From positions 1-31,514 of the forward strand of contig CAZVYJ010000033.1 in NCBI GenBank assembly GCA_964631565.1: a DNA stretch of 31,514 bases, read 5' to 3'. This document shows, one piece after another, positions 1-7,299 of the stretch (the first letter of the stretch is position 1; the number at the start of each line of letters is the position of its first letter). The notes beneath the pieces were generated by a model, which did not search any database, was not told the DNA's origin, and worked only from the letters and a program-made list of their open reading frames with translations. Position numbers and translations under genes: made by a program. Origin of the DNA: CAZVYJ01 sp964631565 (GTDB taxonomy: Bacteria > Planctomycetota > Phycisphaerae > SM23-33).

Positions 1-55
1 CGCGATTCGCAATTCGTGATTCGGTCATACCCATGCGGGGGCTGACGCTCCGGCC
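1..55. repeat. 55-bp direct repeat, copy 1
   Basis: Bases 1-55 are identical to 139-193 (offset 138). The unit starts with the near-palindromic filler 'cgcgattcgcaattcgtg' and ends in 'ctgacgctccggcc'. The copy may be cut by the window edge. It is followed at once by the hairpin CCCCG-TTA-CGGGG (54-66). Confidence 0.9.
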
Positions 56-66
56 CCGTTACGGGG
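54..66. repeat. GC-rich hairpin after repeat copy 1
   Basis: CCCCG (54-58), loop TTA, CGGGG (62-66) form a perfect 5-bp palindrome. It occupies the same place relative to the 55-bp repeat as the hairpin at 192-207. Confidence 0.7.
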
Positions 67-87
67 AACCCGGAACCCGTTTCTCCA

Positions 88-119
88 AACTCAGAACTCA
101 GAACACAGAACTCTGAACC
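88..119. repeat. Low-complexity 'cagaact' tandem block
   Basis: Four degenerate tandem units of 7-8 bases (aactcag, aactcag, aacacag, aactctg) lie between the two copies of the 55-bp repeat. No coding potential is seen. Confidence 0.7.
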
Positions 120-138
120 TGTTTTGTAATTCGCGACT

Positions 139-193
139 CGCGATTCGCAATTCGTGATTCGGTCATACCCATGCGGGGGCTGACGCTCCGGCC
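139..193. repeat. 55-bp direct repeat, copy 2
   Basis: This is an exact copy of 1-55. It is preceded by a further partial filler copy ('attcgcgactcgcg', 129-142) and followed by a different hairpin, CCGCCC-GTAT-GGGCGG. The repeat body is therefore conserved while the hairpin stem is not. Confidence 0.9.
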
Positions 194-207
194 GCCCGTA
201 TGGGCGG
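192..207. repeat. GC-rich tetraloop hairpin after repeat copy 2
   Basis: CCGCCC (192-197), loop GTAT, GGGCGG (202-207): a perfect 6-bp stem 47 bases downstream of the last flagellar stop codon. It might act as a weak terminator or transcript-end hairpin for the minus-strand operon. Its shape matches other tetraloop palindromes in this window (18821-18834, 30873-30892, 30917-30930). Confidence 0.6.
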
Positions 208-253
208 AATTCGGACCTTCAATTGTCGATTTTCGATGCGATTTGGAACGCCC

Positions 254-598
254 TCAGCAGCCGGTCTGGTATCCGCGTAGAGTGGTTTTGCCGCGATGGA
301 GATGTTTGAGCCGGCTGGACGCCTCCTGCTTCTGTGTCGCCAGCGATAATATCAGTCTGCGGTGCAGCCCGGCTACGCGCCTGACTGCGTCATCGAGCGA
401 CGGATCGGCTGAGATATCCACGCCGCCCAGTCGGGCGAGCAGGCTGTCGGCTTCGCCGGCGAGTGCGGCTACCTCGTCGAGCTTATTGTCGGCGGCATGC
501 CGGAGCTGCATAGCAAGAACGCTTTCCAGGCGCGCGAGCAGTTGCCGGCCTGCGGCTTCAACGGAGTGTTGCCTGCAGATGCTGCTGTTGTCCTGCAT
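254..598 (-). CDS. Small helical flagellar protein, possibly FliT/FlgN-like
   Basis: A 114-residue protein predicted to be almost wholly alpha-helical and rich in Leu, Ala and Arg, with a basic C-terminal tail containing RLKHLHRGKTTLRGY. It is the last gene of the flagellar operon. Small helical proteins at operon ends after flgL are often secretion chaperones of the FliT or FlgN type, and the basic 'GKxxLxxY' tail is compatible with that; this is inference from size, composition and position, not a recognised domain. The ATG at 598 has GGGAA about seven bases upstream. It overlaps the end of the TPR gene by 41 bases, suggesting coupled translation. An internal ATG at 511 would avoid the overlap but lacks a good ribosome-binding site. 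Confidence 0.6.
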   Translation of the reverse strand: MQDNSSICRQHSVEAAGRQLLARLESVLAMQLRHAADNKLDEVAALAGEADSLLARLGGVDISADPSLDDAVRRVAGLHRRLILSLATQKQEASSRLKHLHRGKTTLRGYQTGC

Positions 599-1211
599 TC
601 TGCGATTCCCGATGTCTGAGTTTGCTTTCGACCTCGGCTATGAGGTCGCGAGCCTCGGCCTTGTCCGGTTCGATGGCGAGTATTTTCGCCAGCGTGTCGT
701 GCGCGGCGGCGAGATTTCCGTCGCGGGCCTGCAGCGTCGCGAGGCAGAACAGGACCGGCACGTCGTCGGGATGTTTCGCCAGGAACACTTCGAGATAGTG
801 GATTATCCTGGTGAAGGTTCCCATCCGGCACGACGTCTGGAACAGGCCGAGCAGGGCCATGAGATTGTCGCTGTTGTGTTCGAGGCACTTGAGGTACATT
901 TCGAAAGCGGCTGCGTGCTGTCCCTGCTGCTGATACGTCATCGCCAGCCCGCCGTACGCTTCGCCGCAGTTGACGTTTTTCGCCAGCGCGATTCTGAACG
1001 CCTGTTCGGCGTCGGGCAGGTTTCCGGCCTCTATTGCCAGGACGCCGAGGCCGATGTAAGGCTCCGCCTTGTCGCAGGCGAGCGAGGCCGCCTGCAGGTA
1101 GCATTCCTTCGCCCGGCCGCTGTCGCCGAGCGTCGCGTAGCAGTCGCCCATCTGCATAAGGGCCTCGTGCCGAGGGGTGCTGACGTTACTGTTTTGTCTG
1201 TTCAGTCTCAC
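558..1211 (-). CDS. TPR-repeat protein in flagellar operon
   Basis: A 217-residue protein made of five consecutive 34-residue tetratricopeptide repeats (about 15-48, 49-82, 83-116, 117-150, 151-184), each with the usual Gly/Ala at position 8 and Ala at position 20. No signal peptide or membrane segment is seen, so it is probably a cytoplasmic adaptor. TPR proteins bind peptides of partner proteins; here the partner may be a flagellar chaperone, an export component or a substrate, since the gene sits between flgL and a small chaperone-like gene. The start is GTG at 1211, with AGGGAA just upstream and 36 bases after the flgL stop. Target and exact function cannot be read from the sequence. Confidence 0.8.
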   Translation of the reverse strand: MRLNRQNSNVSTPRHEALMQMGDCYATLGDSGRAKECYLQAASLACDKAEPYIGLGVLAIEAGNLPDAEQAFRIALAKNVNCGEAYGGLAMTYQQQGQHAAAFEMYLKCLEHNSDNLMALLGLFQTSCRMGTFTRIIHYLEVFLAKHPDDVPVLFCLATLQARDGNLAAAHDTLAKILAIEPDKAEARDLIAEVESKLRHRESQNAGQQQHLQATLR

Positions 1212-1247
1212 GTTGTTTCCCTGATGCCTGCAAGAACGACGATGATT

Positions 1248-2672
1248 TCAAATAAAGTCCAGCAGCGACATGCTCAGAATCTTCGATGTGACCTGAAGCG
1301 ACATTTCGTAAAGCGTCTGCGCCATCGCCAGGCTGGCCGTCACTTCGGTAATGTCGGCGCTTTCAAGCAAGGCTGTCTGGTCGTCCACGCTGTCGCGGAG
1401 AGTTTCCAGCCTCTCCTTCAGCGAATCCAGTCCGCTGAGCCTGCTGCCGAGCGTAGTGATGCTGCATGTAACCCTGTTCATGACCTCATCAAGCGAATCG
1501 AGGGATTTTTCGAGGACTGCGAGCTGGCTTTCCTCGCTCATGCCGCGATCGTTCTGCAGCGTATCCCTTATGGTGATGAGCGTGTTGAAGACATCGTAGG
1601 TGCCGGGCACGCGTACGGCTTCCAGTCCGGTTCGCGTGATGGAGCTTGTGTTGACGTAAAGCACCCTGCCTGTTTCGGAGTCAGTCACAGCCTGATTGGC
1701 CGCGAACGTGATGGCCGTCGTGCTGGCGCCGCCGTCTATCGAAAGATTGCCGCTGGCCGAGATGGACAAAGTGCCCTGGAAGCCGGATGTTACGCCCGTG
1801 ACGTCAACATAAACTCGGTCGCCATATGCGTTTGTAACGACAAGGTCGGTTTCCGTCCCGGTGTATGTTACGGCCTGGCCGGAATCGAGTTTTATGGTTT
1901 TGGCCACGTCGTCGATGGTGATCGTGTGGCCGTCGCCCAGAATCGTATCGCCGGTGGCCGAGCTGGCGCCGGCCGCTATGCCGCTGGTTCCGCCGTAAGT
2001 GGTGACGCCGTGCGTGACATTCAGCCAGACGTCGCCCTGCACGCTCGATGTTCCGGTGTCGCTGCTCGCGCCGGTATTGCCGAGGAATACCGGCTGCTGC
2101 CTGTCGTTGCTGCGAAAAATAGCGTCGCCCACAAGCTGGCCGGAATATTTGATTCCGGAAGCTACGGGGACAGGCATTTCGTACCGGCTGCCCTGATAGG
2201 TAACCGATGTGATCTGGCCATCGACTTTGGTCACGGCGTACGGCTCGGCGGCTGTGTCCGACCCGCCGAACAGATACTGATTGAGGTATCGCGTATTGGA
2301 AAGCGAAACGACTTCGTTCAGGAGCGTATCGATCTCGGCTGCGACGGAAGTGAAATTCGTGCTGCTGACCGACGTGCCGCTGACGACCTGCGTTACGAGC
2401 GCCTTCACGCGCGAGAGGGTATTGGTAAAACTCTCTATCGAGGCGTAGGACATGTCCATTGCGGAAATGATGTTGTCCAGATTTTTCGTGTACGTGTCGA
2501 GCGCCGATGTCTGCGACCGCAGGCCGAGTATTCTGCCGGCGTCCGACGGATCGTCAGACGTGCGGATCACGCGTGAACCGGAGGCAATCTGCTCCTGCAG
2601 GCGGGCGATGACGCTGAGGTGCGAGTTCATAGACCAGACGGAGTTGTTATATATCGCGCTCCAAGTGCCCAT
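1248..2672 (-). CDS. flgL: Flagellar hook-associated protein 3 (FlgL)
   Basis: FlgL forms the outer part of the hook-filament junction and is exported through the flagellar type III apparatus, so it has no signal peptide. The 474-residue protein has the flagellin-like N-terminal helices (about 10-110), including IASGSRVIRTSDDPSDAGRI, the hallmark segment shared by FlgL and flagellin. The C-terminal helical region carries SLAMAQTLYEMSLQVTSKI. In between lies a long variable, Thr/Ser/Gly-rich region, making it larger than the roughly 300-residue enteric FlgL. The position directly after flgK favours FlgL over flagellin. The ATG at 2672 has AAAGGTG four bases upstream, and the gap to the flgK stop is 24 bases. 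Confidence 0.93.
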   Translation of the reverse strand: MGTWSAIYNNSVWSMNSHLSVIARLQEQIASGSRVIRTSDDPSDAGRILGLRSQTSALDTYTKNLDNIISAMDMSYASIESFTNTLSRVKALVTQVVSGTSVSSTNFTSVAAEIDTLLNEVVSLSNTRYLNQYLFGGSDTAAEPYAVTKVDGQITSVTYQGSRYEMPVPVASGIKYSGQLVGDAIFRSNDRQQPVFLGNTGASSDTGTSSVQGDVWLNVTHGVTTYGGTSGIAAGASSATGDTILGDGHTITIDDVAKTIKLDSGQAVTYTGTETDLVVTNAYGDRVYVDVTGVTSGFQGTLSISASGNLSIDGGASTTAITFAANQAVTDSETGRVLYVNTSSITRTGLEAVRVPGTYDVFNTLITIRDTLQNDRGMSEESQLAVLEKSLDSLDEVMNRVTCSITTLGSRLSGLDSLKERLETLRDSVDDQTALLESADITEVTASLAMAQTLYEMSLQVTSKILSMSLLDFI

Positions 2673-2696
2673 TTTTCACCTTTCGGTCACGCCGGA

Positions 2697-4658
2697 CTAA
2701 ATCGTCTCCATCAGATATTCGAGGACCTGTGTCTGAACGGAAATAACTTTTGAGACGGCCTGGAACATACGCTCGAACACCAGCAGCTTCGCCGCTTCCT
2801 CATTCACATCCACTCCGCTGACCGTATCCCGCTGGTTTTCAAGCTGAAGGGTTATGTTCCGCAGCGTATCCCGTCTGGCCTCCCGCGTGCTGATCTTCTG
2901 GCCGAGTGCGGTAACGAGCTGCTGATAATAAGAAGCCGGCGTCGCGCCCTTCAGGTCGCTCTGACCGGTCTCGCCCAGAGCGGCCATCCTGTCAACGTTG
3001 AGGTTGTCGTTCATGTCGCCGCTGAGCGACGTGGCGAAAAAGCCCGGTGTCTCGATAATCCGGGACGCCACCGCTATGTCGCCCGCGGTGCTGCCGGTGA
3101 AGAAAACATTAATGCCTGCTGCCGTGAGCAGCCCTGTCGGATCGGAGTTCGCCAGCGCCTGAACCTGGAACGTTTCGGAATTGTTCAGCGTGCCGGCGCC
3201 CAGCGATATTTTAATGCCGTTGCCGATATCGATGGCTTCGCCGGCGGCATAGCCGCTGCCGACATTCAGCGTGGTCACAAGTTCGCCCGCGCCGTTGCGT
3301 ATCTGGATTCCCAGCCCGCTTGTCAGGCCGACCGAGCCTGTTCCCACGACAGTGCATGTGTAAATCTGGTTGCTCCCGCCGGTATAAAACCCGCTGACAG
3401 TCGGCGAGGCTGTGCCCGTGAGCGTCGTATCGTAAGGCGACGACGCAAGGGCCGGCAGAAAATCGAATTCGTATCCCGCATCGGCCTGGATATGCAGGCA
3501 GCCGTCCACGACGGAGGCGGAAATATTGTCGAGAGCATTGATTTTCGCCGCGATGGCGTCAATCGTCTCCGCGGAAGGATCGACCGAAACCGCCTCGCGT
3601 GTGATCTCGCCGGTGCTTTTGTTGATAACCCTTATATAGAAGCTGCCGGAGGACACATCGGAAGACCATGTCGATATGTTCCCCTTTCCGACCGCCCAGC
3701 CGGTCAGTTCCGAAAACGAGCCTTCGGTTCCGACGCCCTGCACATGCAGCTTGTTGATTTCAGTCACGATCGTGCTGACAAGCGTGTTGAGGCTCGTTTT
3801 CAAATCGTCAATGATGGAGTTTCTGAGCGTCAGTATTGCGCCGAGTTTGCCGCCGGCTCCGCTTGTGCTGTAAATGCCGGTGCCGGCGATTGAAACTCCA
3901 AGGTCGCCGTTGACGTCGATGCCGGCCTCCAGATCCGACTGCATGCCCTGCGTCACAACGCTGAAACCAAATGCCGAAACGTTGATTTCGCCGGTAGGAT
4001 TGCCCTGCGTCGAAACGGAAACGCCGGCGAGTTCGGACAGCTCCAGGGCGGCCTGGTCGCGCCTGTCGATAAGCTGATTGGCTGCCCCGGTCATGCTGTT
4101 CATCGTGCTTATCTGCGTGTTAAGCGAGGCTATCTCGGAGGACAGGCTGTTCATCTGCGAGACGATATCGCTCGCCTGAGTGACAAGATAGCTCTGGAGG
4201 CTGTCGAGATAGTCGGAAAGATTGCGAAACTCCGTCGCCATCGTGTCGGCCGACCAGATAGCCTGTTCCTGATACGCCTGGCTGGTGGGATTGCCGGCCA
4301 GTTCGCTGAGCGCGTTGAAAAACGCGTCTATCGAACTGCTGATTCCTTCGGTGGAAATGTCGCCCATTACCGCTTCCACGGTCTGGAGCGTCGTCAATTC
4401 CTGCTCGACCTGACTGAGAATCGACGTCTGGCTCAGCAGTTGTTTTTCGATAAGCCTGTCTATGCTTCTGCGTATTTCCGTCACTTCGGCGCCGCCGCCG
4501 ACGCTGTTGGCCCCCACGCCGCCGATGGCGATCGAAGACACCGTCATCTCCTGACGGTGATAGCCCTCGGTGGCGGAATTGGCGATATTATTGCTTATGA
4601 TGTCTATCGCCTGCTGGGCTACCCGCAGTCCTGTCAATCCTATCGAAAGGTTACTCAT
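2697..4658 (-). CDS. flgK: Flagellar hook-associated protein 1 (FlgK)
   Basis: FlgK is the first junction protein between hook and filament. The 653-residue product begins with the rod/hook/HAP signature (AQQAIDIISNNIANSATEGYHRQ, about residues 14-36), followed by coiled helices with ISSSIDAFFNALSELAGNPTSQAYQ, typical of FlgK. The C-terminus (GVDVNEEAAKLLVFERMFQAVSKVI, then a short helix ending LEYLMETI) matches the family's conserved end. The middle is Ser/Thr/Gly-rich and variable. It starts three bases after the flgN stop codon, so translation of the chaperone and of its substrate is tightly linked. Confidence 0.95.
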   Translation of the reverse strand: MSNLSIGLTGLRVAQQAIDIISNNIANSATEGYHRQEMTVSSIAIGGVGANSVGGGAEVTEIRRSIDRLIEKQLLSQTSILSQVEQELTTLQTVEAVMGDISTEGISSSIDAFFNALSELAGNPTSQAYQEQAIWSADTMATEFRNLSDYLDSLQSYLVTQASDIVSQMNSLSSEIASLNTQISTMNSMTGAANQLIDRRDQAALELSELAGVSVSTQGNPTGEINVSAFGFSVVTQGMQSDLEAGIDVNGDLGVSIAGTGIYSTSGAGGKLGAILTLRNSIIDDLKTSLNTLVSTIVTEINKLHVQGVGTEGSFSELTGWAVGKGNISTWSSDVSSGSFYIRVINKSTGEITREAVSVDPSAETIDAIAAKINALDNISASVVDGCLHIQADAGYEFDFLPALASSPYDTTLTGTASPTVSGFYTGGSNQIYTCTVVGTGSVGLTSGLGIQIRNGAGELVTTLNVGSGYAAGEAIDIGNGIKISLGAGTLNNSETFQVQALANSDPTGLLTAAGINVFFTGSTAGDIAVASRIIETPGFFATSLSGDMNDNLNVDRMAALGETGQSDLKGATPASYYQQLVTALGQKISTREARRDTLRNITLQLENQRDTVSGVDVNEEAAKLLVFERMFQAVSKVISVQTQVLEYLMETI

Positions 4659-4661
4659 GGC

Positions 4662-5180
4662 CTAAAATTCCATATTCAGCAAACCGGTATCTTCGCGCCA
4701 ATCCCTGGCGCCTCCCGTGCCGTAAGTCTTAACCTCGTCATTCTGCGGAAACAGACATTTAAGCAGGAGTTTATTGATGCGTGCTGACTCGAGCAGCAGC
4801 ATGCTGGTCTGCAGGTGCTGCTTTCGGAGACTCTCGGCCAGCGAAACTATCTGGCTTCGCCGTGTATCAAGCGCAAGCTGATATTGCGGAGGCAGCTGTT
4901 CAATCAGCCTGCTCAGCCTGATGTCGCCGCACCTGAGGCCTATGGCTTCGGCAAACGCCGTGCGCACGGACTGCAGATGCATGTCCACCGAGGCCTGCAC
5001 TTCGCGGGTGCGTTCCATTTCGCCGAGTATTTTTTCCATATCGCCGTCATTGCGGGCGATTATGGCCTCGGACAGCATGCCCAACTGCCTTTGACGGGCG
5101 TTCATCAGCGCGATTTCCTCGCCGAGAACCTTCAGCAGTTCGTTAATGAGTGACCGGATTTCTTCCGTAACATGTATCAT
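4662..5180 (-). CDS. flgN: FlgN-family flagellar export chaperone
   Basis: A 172-residue, all-helical protein with no signal peptide. The N-terminal pattern (LLKVLGEEIALMNARQRQLGMLSEAIIARNDGD) fits the FlgN family, which holds FlgK and FlgL before export, and the gene lies immediately upstream of flgK and flgL. In the family the C-terminal helix binds the substrate; here the region around LLLESARINKLLLKCLF would correspond. The ATG at 5180 overlaps the stop of the preceding rod-binding gene (ATGA), so the two are translationally coupled. Assignment rests on size, helical pattern and position, since FlgN sequences diverge strongly. Confidence 0.82.
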   Translation of the reverse strand: MIHVTEEIRSLINELLKVLGEEIALMNARQRQLGMLSEAIIARNDGDMEKILGEMERTREVQASVDMHLQSVRTAFAEAIGLRCGDIRLSRLIEQLPPQYQLALDTRRSQIVSLAESLRKQHLQTSMLLLESARINKLLLKCLFPQNDEVKTYGTGGARDWREDTGLLNMEF

Positions 5181-5530
5181 CTAAGCAGCTCCAGCTTGCC
5201 GGCATCAGCGTCGCCGCCGACCACAGCGTCAGCACCGGAAATTTTCGCGGCGAGTTCCTTCCACAGGCCCAGGCCTCCCTTGTTCGCAACTTCCTGCGCG
5301 AGATAGAACCAGAAAATGCCTTCCATCTGCTCGGAGGCGGCCGAGTCGAACAGTCCGGAATCCGGAATGGTTTTCCGCATTTCGTCGAGCAGCTTGTTAA
5401 TAAGTACCGATTCGAAATCCTTCGCCGCCTGTTCGGCGGAAGCTTCGCTTTCACTTTTCCGGCTCAACACGAGCAGGTCGCCCGCCAGGTCGGTCGGCAC
5501 AACAGGATTTGAAAGACCAATACCTTCCAT
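5177..5530 (-). CDS. FlgJ-type rod-binding protein (no muramidase domain)
   Basis: A 117-residue protein carrying the FlgJ N-terminal rod-binding domain, seen in AKDFESVLINKLLDEMRKTIPDSGLF (about 40-65) and the following EQMEGIFWFYLAQEVANKGGLGLW. In Proteobacteria FlgJ is about 310 residues and carries a C-terminal peptidoglycan hydrolase; here that domain is absent, as in spirochaetes and epsilonproteobacteria. The product would cap or scaffold the growing rod, while a separate enzyme must open the cell wall. It lies between flgI and flgN and overlaps flgN by four bases. The nine-base gap from the flgI stop indicates co-transcription. Confidence 0.88.
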   Translation of the reverse strand: MEGIGLSNPVVPTDLAGDLLVLSRKSESEASAEQAAKDFESVLINKLLDEMRKTIPDSGLFDSAASEQMEGIFWFYLAQEVANKGGLGLWKELAAKISGADAVVGGDADAGKLELLR

Positions 5531-5538
5531 GCCGGCTC

Positions 5539-6642
5539 CTAGATGATCTTCAGTTCGGCCTGCAGTGCGCCGGCCTGCTTGAGCTGCTGGAATATCGAAA
5601 TAAGGTCTCTCGGCGTAAGTCCCATCATGTTCAGCGCCCTGGCGAGTTCCGAAACCGAAACCTGCCGCGGCACCACGTGCAGAAGCTGTTTCTCTTCCTT
5701 CACGTTGTGGTCCGTCCTGTGCGTTTTCTCTGTGGTTCCGGTCTCGCTGAACGGCGCAGGCTGGGAGACGAAATCCTTCTCTTCGGTGACTATCAGCAGG
5801 TTGCCGTGGGAGATGGCCACTGTCGATATGCCGACGTTTTCGCCGACGATAACCGTACCGGTCCGTTCGTTGATGACGATGATGGCCGGGAAGTCCACCT
5901 TCACTTCCATGTTGCCGATTTTGTCGATGAAACCGGTCAGTTCCGCCTTGGTGAGTTCCTTGGGCACTTTTACTCTCACCAGGCCGGCATCCGCGGCAAA
6001 ACTGCTGTCCGGGTAAGTCATATTGATGACAGCCGCCATCCGCTGGGCCGTCCCGAAGTCGGGATTCTTCAACTGAAGGCCTATCTCGCCGTTCTTGACG
6101 AAAGATGCGATTTCCTCTTTTTCAACCGTCGCGCCGGACGGTATCCGTCCGACTGTAGGATGGTTTTTTGAAACCGTCGCGGACTGGCCCGAAACCGAAT
6201 AGCCGCCGATGGCCAGCGGCCCCTGTGCGACGGCGTATACCTGCCCGTCGGCACCGAACAGTTCCGAGAACAGCAGCGTGCCGCCCTGCAGGCTGCTTGC
6301 GCTGCCGACGGCCGAAACGGTAACGTCTATCTGAGCGCCCGTCCTGTCGAACGGTCCGAGGTCGGCTGTAATCGCGACAAACGCGATGTTCTTGCTGGAC
6401 ATGTCGTCCGGCTCGAAAATCAGTCCGGATTTGCGAAGCGCGTTCGTGAGCATGCGCTTGCTGACTTCGGAGTTGTCGCCGGTGCCGTTCAGGCCGACCA
6501 CCAGCCCGAAACCCTTGAGCTGGTTGATGCGGACTCCCTTGATATCAACAATGTCCTTGAGCCGCTCGGCACGGGCCTGCTGCGTGAAGCCCGCGACAAC
6601 CAGAGCCGCCGCTGCGATTACCGATATTTTTTGCAGTTTCAT
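5539..6642 (-). CDS. flgI: Flagellar P-ring protein (FlgI)
   Basis: FlgI builds the periplasmic P ring around the rod in the peptidoglycan layer. The 367-residue length is normal for the family. A signal peptide is clear (MKLQKISVIAAAALVVAG, cleavage after QARA, about residue 25). Family motifs follow: RLKDIVDIKGVRINQLKGFGLVVGLNGTGD, then GTLLFSELFGADGQVYAVAQGPLAIGGY, then FPAIIVINERTGTVIVGENVGISTVAISHGNL, and near the end VSELARALNMMGLTPRDLISIFQQLKQAGALQAEL. The ATG at 6642 has GGGGAG four bases upstream. Together with flgH and flgA it shows an outer-membrane-type flagellum. Confidence 0.97.
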   Translation of the reverse strand: MKLQKISVIAAAALVVAGFTQQARAERLKDIVDIKGVRINQLKGFGLVVGLNGTGDNSEVSKRMLTNALRKSGLIFEPDDMSSKNIAFVAITADLGPFDRTGAQIDVTVSAVGSASSLQGGTLLFSELFGADGQVYAVAQGPLAIGGYSVSGQSATVSKNHPTVGRIPSGATVEKEEIASFVKNGEIGLQLKNPDFGTAQRMAAVINMTYPDSSFAADAGLVRVKVPKELTKAELTGFIDKIGNMEVKVDFPAIIVINERTGTVIVGENVGISTVAISHGNLLIVTEEKDFVSQPAPFSETGTTEKTHRTDHNVKEEKQLLHVVPRQVSVSELARALNMMGLTPRDLISIFQQLKQAGALQAELKII

Positions 6643-6660
6643 GTTTCTCCCCGGATGCGA

Positions 6661-7299
6661 TCAGAACGGATTAAGGAAATTGAGAATCTCATCCAGCCAG
6701 CCCGGCTTGGTGAACTGGTTCTCCCGCCCGCGTGAAATATACACGAGGCGGAAGTTGGCTATCTTGTTGCTGCTGACTTCGTTTTCGTAGTTGATATCGC
6801 TCGGCCGAACGATACCGCTGACTTTCACCATCTGCGTATCGCCGTGAATCCGCCGCATCACCTGCCCGAGAACGACAAGATTGCCGTTAGGAAGCACGTC
6901 CTCGACCACGACGGTGATTTTGTCCTCCACGCTCCGGTCGCTGTCGTAGTCCGCAGTGCCCTCAAAGTCCGTTTCGGAACTTGTAGTCAGATCGAGGTTC
7001 GGCAGATTGAACAGGTCGGCGGTAATCGCGTTGAGACCCTTGAGCAGGTTTGTGCTGCCGGACATTTCATATGATCGCGAAGAATCCTTGCTCATGTTGC
7101 GAGTGGTCTCGTTCTCGATGACGCTGCTTTCCTCGATTACTATCGTAAGCACGTCGCTGACGTCGCGGGCGATGTCGTCGGTGAACAGCGACTGGGTCCG
7201 GCGGTTGCCGCGGGCGTAAATCGAGTCGGCATCCGCGGTGACGTAGACGGCGGCGAGTGTTACGATTCCAACGGCCAAAACGCTTAATAACCGTTTCAT
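6661..7299 (-). CDS. flgH: Flagellar L-ring protein (FlgH), no lipobox
   Basis: FlgH forms the outer-membrane L ring. The 212-residue product carries the family core: LFTDDIARDVSDVLTIVIEESS, later EDVLPNGNLVVLGQVMRRIHGD and VSGIVRPSDINYENEVSSNKIANFRLVY. It has a hydrophobic N-terminal signal (about 1-24, ending TADADS). The usual FlgH is a lipoprotein with a Cys directly after the signal; here there is no Cys anywhere in the N-terminal 60 residues, so classical lipidation is not possible as read. The start ATG overlaps the flgA stop (ATGA), with AAGGA upstream inside flgA. Length and motifs are otherwise normal. Confidence 0.94.
   Translation of the reverse strand: MKRLLSVLAVGIVTLAAVYVTADADSIYARGNRRTQSLFTDDIARDVSDVLTIVIEESSVIENETTRNMSKDSSRSYEMSGSTNLLKGLNAITADLFNLPNLDLTTSSETDFEGTADYDSDRSVEDKITVVVEDVLPNGNLVVLGQVMRRIHGDTQMVKVSGIVRPSDINYENEVSSNKIANFRLVYISRGRENQFTKPGWLDEILNFLNPF

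Larger units (their letters stand above)
1..253. other. Repeat-rich non-coding edge region
   Basis: No convincing gene is visible here. The stretch holds a 55-bp exact direct repeat (1-55 and 139-193), two C-rich/G-rich hairpins that each follow a repeat copy, and a low-complexity block at 88-119 built from variants of 'cagaact'. It lies downstream of the last flagellar gene (stop at 254-256, minus). The hairpin at 192-207 could end transcription of that operon, but it has no clear T-run. The plus-strand reading frame that starts here and runs on for about 2.4 kb is antisense to flgL and the TPR gene and is not treated as a gene. Confidence 0.7.

Noticed and set aside
1..193. CRISPR array
   Set aside because: There are only two copies of a 55-bp unit with a non-spacer-like interval of 83 bases and no cas genes.
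171..2576. Long plus-strand open frame of 801 codons
   Set aside because: It is antisense to flgL and the TPR gene, shows no family resemblance, has no ribosome-binding site and reflects the codon bias of the opposite strand.
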